This document shows, one piece after another, positions 6,398 through 11,821 of a stretch of DNA of 11,821 nucleotides. The first letter of the stretch is position 1, and every line of letters starts with the position of its first letter. Source of the stretch: Treponema sp. (lineage in GTDB: Bacteria; Spirochaetota; Spirochaetia; Treponematales; Treponemataceae). A program made the translations under genes and the position numbers. The stretch is from positions 1 to 11,821 of the forward strand of contig JALNVF010000103.1 of NCBI GenBank assembly GCA_023231445.1, in the 5' to 3' direction. The notes beneath the pieces were generated by a model. The model worked only from the letters and a program-made list of their open reading frames with translations. It had not been told where the DNA came from and searched no databases.

Positions 6398-7201
6398 ATG
6401 ACCGGAATGGATGAAGCTCAAATATGTCTTATTTCCTCATATATATACCGGAAATTCGGTATATATATGGGGAGTGATAAATACGAACGGCTGGAATTAC
6501 GGTTGAAAAATATGATGAACCGAGGGTACTGTACAAGTACCGACGAGTTGTGCGAGAGACTGTCGTCGGGAGATTCCCGCTGTTTTGACCAGCTTGCCGG
6601 TTTTATAACTACGTGCCATACCTTTTTTTTTCGTGAACCGGAACATTTTCGGATACTTGCTTCAGATATAAAAAAAAGACGTAGACCGGCTATTCGTATC
6701 TGGTGTACGGCTTGTTCTACCGGGGAGGAACCGTATTCTATTGTCATGACGCTGCTTCAGCAGGGGATTACAGACTTTCATATTATTGCTTCAGACGTGA
6801 ACAGGGATGTTCTCGGAAATTTCAACAGAGGTCTATACCATGAAAACAGATTCTGCCGGACAGAAGATGCCGTCCGTGATCTGTATTTTACCCGGGAAGA
6901 CGATTCATTCTGGCGTATAAACAGTGAACTTCGAAAATACATATCAATCAAAAATTTAAATCTTATGGACAGTGTACATTTTGCCCGTCCGTTTGATTAT
7001 GTTTTCTGCAGGAATGTCTTTATTTATTTTGACAGGGATTCACAGGCAGCTGCTCTTACCAACATAACTGAAAATCTGCGGACAGACGGTCTGCTGTTTA
7101 TCGGTCTTGCAGAAACTCTTTTGTCGGAACCGGATAATTTAAAAAAAACAGGGTGTTCGGTATACAGACGGACGGTCAACGGAGAGGGTATACACATATG
7201 A
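6398..7201 (+). CDS. cheR: Chemotaxis protein methyltransferase CheR
   Basis: CheR is a cytoplasmic SAM-dependent enzyme that methylates receptor glutamates during adaptation. The 267-residue product has an N-terminal helical CheR domain (about 1-75), then the family motif 'ITTCHTFFFREPEHF' (70-84), where the usual Asn after TT is Cys. The SAM-binding segment is 'IWCTACSTGEEPYSI' (101-115), 'ASDVNRDVL' is at 131-139, and 'FDYVFCRNVFIYFD' is at 199-212. The ATG at 6398 has AGGA upstream and lies 25 bp after mcp. The last four bases overlap the cheB start (ATGA), suggesting translational coupling. The gene contains a T9 run (6623-6631), two A8 runs (6670-6677, 7141-7148) and a strong hairpin near its start. 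Confidence 0.95.
   Translation: MTGMDEAQICLISSYIYRKFGIYMGSDKYERLELRLKNMMNRGYCTSTDELCERLSSGDSRCFDQLAGFITTCHTFFFREPEHFRILASDIKKRRRPAIRIWCTACSTGEEPYSIVMTLLQQGITDFHIIASDVNRDVLGNFNRGLYHENRFCRTEDAVRDLYFTREDDSFWRINSELRKYISIKNLNLMDSVHFARPFDYVFCRNVFIYFDRDSQAAALTNITENLRTDGLLFIGLAETLLSEPDNLKKTGCSVYRRTVNGEGIHI
6435..6472 (+). repeat. Strong AT-rich hairpin inside the start of cheR
   Basis: The arms CATATATATACCG (6438-6450) and CGGTATATATATG (6457-6469) are perfect complements around a 6-base loop. Flanking CCT and GGG extend the stem to 16 pairs with one wobble (6435-6450 with 6457-6472). It begins 38 bases into cheR, within codons encoding 'SSYIYRKFGIYMG'. No T run follows, so it is not a typical terminator. 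It could tune cheR translation or protect an RNA end between mcp and cheR. Confidence 0.7.
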
Positions 7202-8250
7202 AAAAAATACAGGTATTCATTGTTGATGATTCAGCTGCAGTCCGCCGTATTTTATCCCGCGAATTGTCTGTATCAGGCGGAATAGAAGTTGTTGGAACAT
7301 CCGGGGACCCGTATGCTGTACTGAAGAACAGTGTGTTCGACGTACTGCTTCTTGATATAGAAATATCACGGACTAACGGACTGGCCTTTCTTGAGTATCT
7401 GATGAAGATTGCTCCGGTACCGGTTATCATTATGAGTTCGTTTGTGACACCGGACAGTTATGCAGCGGTACGGGCACTTGAACTTGGGGCGGTGGACGCG
7501 GCGCATAAACCCGGAGGACCGTTATCTGTCGAAGATATCATTACGGAATTACGCAGAAAAATACATGACGCGGCAGTGGTACAGGTAAGGAAACTTTGCG
7601 CGGTGCAGGAGAGATTGAATAAATCCGTAATGACCGTGCGGAATATGCATCCAGCAGTTTCCTGTGCGGATCATGCTCTTGTTGTCGTCGGAACGTCTAC
7701 AGGCGGTGTGCCGGTACTAGAATCGCTGCTTACCCGTTTTACATACGGTTTTCCACCGGTTCTGGTCGTAATCTGTATGCCGGAGCATTTCACCGCTTCT
7801 TTAGCTAAACGACTTGATCAATTGTGTGAATTTTCCGTGAAGGAAGCTCGGAATGGTGCTGTGATTTTACCACGGACAATTTATATAGCACAGGGAGGAT
7901 CTCGCTCAGTTGTCGCTGCGGAGGGGGCTGTCCGGATAATCAGAATTACCGGAAGGCAGAAGTTTTCGAAAAAATGTCGTCCCGTTGATATACTGTTCAG
8001 ATCGGCTGCGGAAGTACAGGGAAAAAACTGCACCGCAGTTCTTCTGACTGGTTCCGGTTGTGACGGTGCACAGGGAATGAAGGCTGTGCGGGATGCAGGG
8101 GGATGGACTATTGCACAGAACGAGGAGTCTTCAATTGTATACGATATGCCCGGAAAGGCAGTTGCACTGGGTGCTGTCTGTGAGGTTATTCCGCCTGATG
8201 AAATTGCGGAGCACATAAGCATTAGAAACCGACAGAATGTCAATTTCTAA
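7198..8250 (+). CDS. cheB: Chemotaxis response regulator / protein-glutamate methylesterase CheB, with an altered catalytic residue
   Basis: CheB normally removes receptor methyl groups when its receiver domain is phosphorylated by CheA. This 350-residue product has an N-terminal receiver (about 1-120) with Asp10, Asp11, phospho-acceptor Asp53 and Lys104. The motif after Asp53 reads 'IEISRTNG' rather than the usual 'IEMPRMDG'. The C-terminal methylesterase domain (about 158-340) keeps the nucleophile Ser167 in 'GTSTGG' and Asp289 in 'LTGSGCDG'. The position of the catalytic His (Salmonella H190, 26 residues after the Ser) is Cys193 in 'VICMPEHF'. A nearby His197 exists. 'CRPVDILFRSAAE' (260-272) and 'TIAQNEESSIVYDMP' (304-318) are otherwise typical. 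I start at ATG 7198, overlapping the cheR stop with GGAGAGGG upstream, rather than at GTG 7153. Activity is uncertain. Confidence 0.9.
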   Translation: MKKIQVFIVDDSAAVRRILSRELSVSGGIEVVGTSGDPYAVLKNSVFDVLLLDIEISRTNGLAFLEYLMKIAPVPVIIMSSFVTPDSYAAVRALELGAVDAAHKPGGPLSVEDIITELRRKIHDAAVVQVRKLCAVQERLNKSVMTVRNMHPAVSCADHALVVVGTSTGGVPVLESLLTRFTYGFPPVLVVICMPEHFTASLAKRLDQLCEFSVKEARNGAVILPRTIYIAQGGSRSVVAAEGAVRIIRITGRQKFSKKCRPVDILFRSAAEVQGKNCTAVLLTGSGCDGAQGMKAVRDAGGWTIAQNEESSIVYDMPGKAVALGAVCEVIPPDEIAEHISIRNRQNVNF

Positions 8251-8256
8251 TGCTTA
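8216..8256. terminator. Hairpin across the cheB stop codon
   Basis: A perfect 13-bp inverted repeat (TAAGCATTAGAAA at 8216-8228, TTTCTAATGCTTA at 8244-8256) has a 15-base loop that itself contains GACA-GAA-TGTC. The cheB TAA stop lies in the right arm. Only a loosely T-rich stretch follows on the plus strand. It is a good candidate for the 3' end structure of the chemotaxis operon, possibly with termination dependent on more than a simple U tract. Confidence 0.5.
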
Positions 8257-8284
8257 CATTTATTAAAGAGGAATGTTACCGTGC
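8257..8284 (-). repeat. Duplicated copy of the carboxyltransferase 3' end
   Basis: This segment matches 8345-8373, the stop-codon region of the neighbouring carboxyltransferase, at 26 of 29 aligned positions with a one-base gap. Read on the minus strand it encodes 'HGNIPL' followed by TAA, exactly the tail of that protein, and the likeness continues eight bases past the stop. No further likeness upstream of the tail is obvious. It may be a remnant of a duplicated or lost paralogue. Confidence 0.6.
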
Positions 8285-8285
8285 G

Positions 8286-8318
8286 CATCAAAAAATGACG
8301 TCCTGTCATTTTTTGATG
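8286..8318. terminator. Perfect 14-bp hairpin, likely terminator between cheB and the carboxyltransferase
   Basis: CATCAAAAAATGAC (8286-8299) and GTCATTTTTTGATG (8305-8318) are perfect complements around a 5-base loop. Six Ts lie within the 3' arm on either strand, so the structure is symmetrical and could end transcription from both convergent genes. It stands between the two copies of the carboxyltransferase tail. A smaller hairpin, ACAGGA/TCCTGT (8321-8326, 8334-8339), lies just beside it. Confidence 0.6.
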
Positions 8319-8351
8319 ATACAGGAACGCACATCCTGTGCTCTCATTTAT

Positions 8352-9842
8352 TTAGAGAGGAATATTACCGTGCTTTTTTAAGGGGGCGTCCATGGGGTGT
8401 TTCCGGGACAGGAATTCCAGACTGCGGGCAACGCGGGTGCGTGTTTCTGCGGGAGCGATGACTTCGCTTACATAACCGCGTTTTGCAGCTATGTTCGGAG
8501 TCATTATTTCAGTTTTATATTCAGCTGATTTAGCTGCAACTTCTGCTGCTTTAGCAGGATCTTTCATTTCCTTTCCGTACAGAATGCCTATTGCGCCTTC
8601 TGCACCCATGACAGCAATTTCTGCTGCAGGCCATGCGTAGACGAAATCGGCGCCGAGATGTTTTGAGCACATGGCAATGTATGCACCGCCGTATGCTTTG
8701 CGGATAATGACTGTTATTTTGGGTACAGATGCTTCGCTGTATGCATAAATTACTTTTGCACCGTGGCGGATGATACCTTTCTGTTCTTCCTGCGGTCCCG
8801 GAATGAATCCCGGTACATCAACGAACGTAAGCAGGGGAATATTGAACGCATCACAGTAGCGTACGAAACGCGCGATTTTATCGCTTGCGTCGCAGTCGAG
8901 TACACCGCCGATTCCGGAGGGATTGTTCCCGACAATACCGACAGACCGTCCTTCAATTTTTGCAAAACCTGTTACGCAGTTTACTGCAAATTCTGCCGAT
9001 GTTTCGAAGAATGAGTCATCATCGGTAACACAGTTGATGACGTCGCGTATATCATAACCGGCACGTGAGTTTTCCGGCAGAATTTCCGCTATCTGTTTTC
9101 CTTTTTTCTTTGCGTCGAATTTGTATTTATTGTCCTGGATAAAGCTGTCACCGTAATAATGCGGAATATAATCCAGAAGCGCACGGACTTTACGATAGCA
9201 GTCGTTTTCACTGTCACAGCGGAAATGTGCAACACCCGACTTATGGGAGTGAATTGAGGCACCTCCGAGTTCTTCTTCGGAGATATCCATAAACATAACT
9301 GATTTTACGACTTTAGGACCGGTAATAAACAGCTGGCTTATTTTATCGACAGCGAAAATGAAATCTGTTATTCCGGGAGAATAGACTGCTCCGCCTGCAC
9401 AGGGGCCGGCGATAATTGAAATCTGCGGGACAGAACCTGATGCGCGTACATTCTGATAGAAGAGATCACCGTATCCGCAAAGCGCGTCAACTCCTTCCTG
9501 AATGCGTGCTCCGCCGGAATCATTTATACCAATAACCGGACAACGCGCTTCTATTGCTTTGTCTATAAGCTCGGCTATTTTTTTACCGTGCATAAGGCCG
9601 AGAGAACCGCCCTGAACAGTAAAATCCTGTGCATACACAGCGATCTGTCGTCCGTTGATTTTTCCGAATCCGGTGATAACACCATCGTACGGCAGGTCCT
9701 TTTTTTCCATTCCGAAACTTGTACAGTTATGGCGCACGCCGGAATAAATTTCCATAAAGGAATCTTCGTCGCAGAGCGCTTTTATACGTTCTATAGCATG
9801 CAGTTTGCCTTTTTCATGTTGTTTTACAATATTATATTCCAT
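8352..9842 (-). CDS. Biotin-dependent acyl-CoA carboxyltransferase (methylmalonyl-CoA decarboxylase alpha / propionyl-CoA carboxylase beta type)
   Basis: This 496-residue crotonase-fold carboxyltransferase moves a carboxyl group between biotin and an acyl-CoA, probably propionyl/methylmalonyl-CoA. Evidence is the N-terminal 'HEKGKLHAIERI' (9-20), the first oxyanion-hole region 'GPCAGGAVYSPGITDF' (146-161), 'VDVPGFIPGPQEE' (341-353), the second site 'YGGAYIAMCSKHLGAD' (384-399) followed by 'AWPAAEIAVMGAEGAIGI' (403-420), and the typical tail 'KKHGNIPL'. Family members are about 510 residues, so it is essentially full length. AAAGGA lies six bases before the ATG. The sequence cannot tell a sodium-pumping decarboxylase subunit (MmdA) from a carboxylase subunit (PccB). 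No biotin-carrier, membrane or biotin-carboxylase partner is in the window, and it appears to be transcribed alone. Confidence 0.92.
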   Translation of the reverse strand: MEYNIVKQHEKGKLHAIERIKALCDEDSFMEIYSGVRHNCTSFGMEKKDLPYDGVITGFGKINGRQIAVYAQDFTVQGGSLGLMHGKKIAELIDKAIEARCPVIGINDSGGARIQEGVDALCGYGDLFYQNVRASGSVPQISIIAGPCAGGAVYSPGITDFIFAVDKISQLFITGPKVVKSVMFMDISEEELGGASIHSHKSGVAHFRCDSENDCYRKVRALLDYIPHYYGDSFIQDNKYKFDAKKKGKQIAEILPENSRAGYDIRDVINCVTDDDSFFETSAEFAVNCVTGFAKIEGRSVGIVGNNPSGIGGVLDCDASDKIARFVRYCDAFNIPLLTFVDVPGFIPGPQEEQKGIIRHGAKVIYAYSEASVPKITVIIRKAYGGAYIAMCSKHLGADFVYAWPAAEIAVMGAEGAIGILYGKEMKDPAKAAEVAAKSAEYKTEIMTPNIAAKRGYVSEVIAPAETRTRVARSLEFLSRKHPMDAPLKKHGNIPL

Positions 9843-9871
9843 AAGCAGTCCTTTTACCTCAATATATGTAA

Positions 9872-9900
9872 ATGATACTTGAAGTTGTTCAGGTTGTCAA
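9872..9900 (-). promoter_or_regulatory. Sigma-70-type promoter of the carboxyltransferase gene
   Basis: On the minus strand TTGACA (9900-9895) is followed after exactly 17 bases by TATCAT (9877-9872), a perfect -35 and a five-of-six -10. Transcription should start near 9865, giving a leader of about 20-25 nt before the ATG at 9842. Two copies of AATAGTG(A/T)CAT (9930-9920 and 9912-9902), 18 bp apart, lie directly upstream of the -35 and overlap the end of the preceding gene. Confidence 0.75.
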
Positions 9901-9925
9901 TATGACACTATTTGCTAAAATGTCA

Positions 9926-11629
9926 CTATTGTATCTGTGCTTTTTTTGGTTTCTGACTGTCGATTTCAGCTTTCATTACGGTGCTGTCAGGAAGCCATTC
10001 GTATACCGGTTTGAGCTGCAAAACAGCCTGCAGTGAATCTCCGCCGTCTGTATTGCAGGCTGTTATAAAATCGGACTTGAACTTACCGCTGTCTATTTGT
10101 ATTTCTTCTGCGTCCGGTTTGATGTCAGTAATTATCCAGCGATCGTCTTTATAGGTAAGTGTCACATGATCTGTATGATGTTCGGCATAAATATCGTTAT
10201 TTTCACCTTCTGTATGAATTATATAGAAATCTGCCGTATGAACGGCCTTACAGCCGTTTGAGAGCGTCGTACTGCCTTCAACTGTGACAGGGAGCGGTTT
10301 TATATTCCGTTTAGGCACATCCACAAGAAGCGAACAGCTTTGCCCGTCAAGCATAAAAGACGTGATTCCGAATATACTCCGCTTTTCCTGTGTCGTTTCC
10401 TGCGACTGGCTGTAAAGCCATGATTCCGGAGTTATCATGCTGTCTGTGTAGTCATATAAATTGCGGGTTTTGTTTGTAACATAAATCTGGCTTACGGAAT
10501 CACTGTAACGGTTTGCAGCCTTTCCCCTGGAAATACTGTCTAAAAGTTCAATATCCTGTGTATGGATTGCCTTGTAGAATGCTTCTACAGTCTGAGAGGA
10601 GGTTAAACCTCTTGACGTAGGTTTGTTACCGTTATCGTGGTGCTGCACGACTGCGATAACAGTAATTACTACAACTGCTGCTGCTGCACCTGTCAGCATT
10701 GCCGTATTTCTGCGTATTGTACGTTTCGCGTTTACTTTCTTTTTTTTTGATTTATAGTAAGCTTCCACTTTTGCATTGAATTCACCGGATGGAAGCGCCC
10801 CTTCACGCGGTACGGTACGGAGAATTTCAGTACCGTTTAATCCGAGTTCGCTATAGAAAATGTCAGGGGGAAGATCCGGTACGGGAAGGACAGCTGGTGC
10901 TTTTTTCTGCTGAGCGAGAGACGGTAGTTCCAGTGCGGTGTCTACAGATTCTGCAAGTACCTTATTGATTCCGTTTACGGCATGTTCAAGCCGCAGATAG
11001 TTTTTGTCAAGCTCGTCTGCATTCCGTGTGGTTTCGTCACCGGACTCATAGGGGAGGTGACCGGTGAGCCCACGGTATGCAATGACGGCACGTGTAAAAG
11101 ATAAAGCCGCATCAGCGTGGAACGCAAGCGCTTTACTGCACCATATTCCCTGAAGCAGCGCGTACGTTTCTGCTCCTTTACAACCGCATACGGTATCGTA
11201 TAACGGAGCAGGAAGAAACAGGATACGTATTTTTTCAGCTTCGGAATTTACATAAATTCCTCCTGCACCCATATTGCCTGCCGGTATATGTTTTTTCAGG
11301 ATCTGACTGAGCGCCAGACAAACTGCAAATGAAGCATAAACAGCGGTATATTTGCTTTTATTGTCTGCTCCGGCTGCAGCTGCTGCATCAAAAAGTTCTG
11401 CAAGGGATGTACCGCTGAATCCTCTTCCGCAGAACCAGACATGTGCATCATCACCTTTTCCGATCGTTTTTATTTTGTCAAAACGCCATGCACGGAACGC
11501 AAATTCCGTGCCGGCTGTAAGCATTCCGTCTGCTTCTGCAATAAATCCTTCATCTGTAAGCATTGCTGAAAAATCAGTTTTTCCGAATGCATATTCGTTT
11601 AATCCGGAGTCAAGTTTTATTTCTTCCAT
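9926..11629 (-). CDS. Single-pass membrane protein with a degenerate kinase-like cytoplasmic domain
   Basis: I do not recognise a named family for this 567-residue protein. The N-terminal 290 residues look cytoplasmic. 'AGNMGAGGIYVNSEAEKIRI' (117-136), then 'LFLPAPL', resembles the catalytic-loop and metal-binding region of protein kinases, but the HxN/HRD Asp and the DFG motif are absent, suggesting a pseudokinase-like fold. 'RNADELDKNYLRLEHAVNGI' (202-221) may be a C-lobe equivalent. A basic stretch (294-307) precedes one transmembrane helix (about 309-329), placing the C-terminal 235 residues outside, with 'SSQTVEAFYKAIHTQDIELL' (344-363) reminiscent of NTF2-like domains. The ATG has AAAGG upstream and lies 17 bp after hflC, so an operon is likely. 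A run of nine As encodes the lysines before the membrane helix. Confidence 0.85.
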   Translation of the reverse strand: MEEIKLDSGLNEYAFGKTDFSAMLTDEGFIAEADGMLTAGTEFAFRAWRFDKIKTIGKGDDAHVWFCGRGFSGTSLAELFDAAAAAGADNKSKYTAVYASFAVCLALSQILKKHIPAGNMGAGGIYVNSEAEKIRILFLPAPLYDTVCGCKGAETYALLQGIWCSKALAFHADAALSFTRAVIAYRGLTGHLPYESGDETTRNADELDKNYLRLEHAVNGINKVLAESVDTALELPSLAQQKKAPAVLPVPDLPPDIFYSELGLNGTEILRTVPREGALPSGEFNAKVEAYYKSKKKKVNAKRTIRRNTAMLTGAAAAVVVITVIAVVQHHDNGNKPTSRGLTSSQTVEAFYKAIHTQDIELLDSISRGKAANRYSDSVSQIYVTNKTRNLYDYTDSMITPESWLYSQSQETTQEKRSIFGITSFMLDGQSCSLLVDVPKRNIKPLPVTVEGSTTLSNGCKAVHTADFYIIHTEGENNDIYAEHHTDHVTLTYKDDRWIITDIKPDAEEIQIDSGKFKSDFITACNTDGGDSLQAVLQLKPVYEWLPDSTVMKAEIDSQKPKKAQIQ

Positions 11630-11646
11630 AGATGAACAGCCTTTGC

Positions 11647-11821
11647 TCAGCGTCTTCCATTGGCGGAGTATAAGTATTTAAAGTAATCCATGTTCGTACT
11701 GTATGTAGCATCGTATCCTTTGAGCGTATTTTTGTACGATTCCATACTTTTCCAGAATGTGTAGAATTCGGAATCTTTATTATATGCATCCGCGTAGATA
11801 CGCGCTGCCTGTGCGTCGGCA
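11647..11821 (-). CDS. hflC: HflC-like SPFH/band 7 membrane protease modulator, C-terminal fragment
   Basis: Only the last 57 codons lie in the window; the rest continues beyond the right edge. The sequence 'ADAQAARIYADAYNKDSEFY' followed by 'TFWKSMESYKNTLKGYDA' and ending 'MDYFKYLYSANGRR' matches the C-terminal end of HflC/HflK-family proteins (E. coli HflC has ADAFSKDPDFYAFIRSL and DSDFFRYM). HflC with HflK forms a membrane complex around the FtsH protease. The TGA at 11649-11647 is 17 bp before the start of the kinase-like membrane protein, so the two are probably cotranscribed. HflK would be expected just outside the window, but the ending fits HflC better. Confidence 0.82.
   Translation of the reverse strand, partial: ADAQAARIYADAYNKDSEFYTFWKSMESYKNTLKGYDATYSTNMDYFKYLYSANGRR

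Noticed and set aside
7153..7197. Upstream GTG start for cheB adding 15 residues
   Set aside because: The ATG at 7198 has GGAGAGGG at proper distance, forms the common ATGA overlap with cheR, and begins the receiver domain as expected (MKKIQVFIVDD). The added residues are only cheR sequence in another frame.
8273..8461. 62-codon plus-strand frame across the cheB/carboxyltransferase junction
   Set aside because: It runs through the hairpin cluster and the antisense of the carboxyltransferase end, with no ribosome binding site or domain.
1..11821. tRNA or rRNA genes, CRISPR arrays, insertion sequences, phage genes
   Set aside because: Reading both strands showed no cloverleaf or rRNA signature, no regularly spaced repeat-spacer series, no transposase or integrase, and no target-site duplications with terminal repeats.

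Overview
The window looks like a chromosomal segment of a host-associated spirochaete, most likely Treponema or a close relative. This is inferred from gene content and protein style, not from a database match: an E. coli LdhA-like D-lactate dehydrogenase, a class II GalT, an XRE regulator ending its DNA-binding domain in the treponeme-like 'VSVEYLVTG', and a cheW-mcp-cheR-cheB cluster. Base composition is moderate, with AT-rich intergenic stretches. I see no rRNA, tRNA, CRISPR array, insertion sequence or phage gene.

Layout. Positions 1-9 hold the first three codons of a gene reading left off the window. A plus-strand D-lactate dehydrogenase (136-1149) follows and converges, with no intervening base, on a minus-strand set that reads XRE regulator (3859-3485), chloramphenicol-acetyltransferase-like enzyme (3392-2730), galactose-1-phosphate uridylyltransferase (2664-1150). 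A divergent AT-rich region (about 3860-4170) with an imperfect 30-bp tandem repeat separates this set from a plus-strand chemotaxis operon: cheW (4171-4683), mcp (4693-6372), cheR (6398-7201), cheB (7198-8250). That operon converges on a minus-strand biotin-dependent carboxyltransferase (9842-8352). The roughly 100-bp junction between them contains two strong hairpins and a second copy of the carboxyltransferase stop-codon region. To the right, reading leftward, are the end of hflC (from 11821 to 11647) and a single-pass membrane protein with a degenerate kinase-like cytoplasmic domain (11629-9926). The carboxyltransferase has its own good sigma-70 promoter.

How the genes work together. The chemotaxis operon encodes one transmembrane receptor, its coupling protein and the methylation/demethylation pair for adaptation. 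cheA and cheY must lie elsewhere. LDH, GalT and the carboxyltransferase fit a fermentative sugar-using anaerobe. The hflC-membrane protein pair suggests an envelope quality-control or signalling locus.

Most worth a second look: CheB has Cys where the catalytic His of the methylesterase triad should be; cheR and the kinase-like gene contain nine-base T/A runs whose slippage products would end almost at once; a strong hairpin lies just inside cheR; the CAT-like gene has a hairpin that encloses its ribosome binding site; and the mmdA tail is duplicated. No wholly new multi-gene system is evident.
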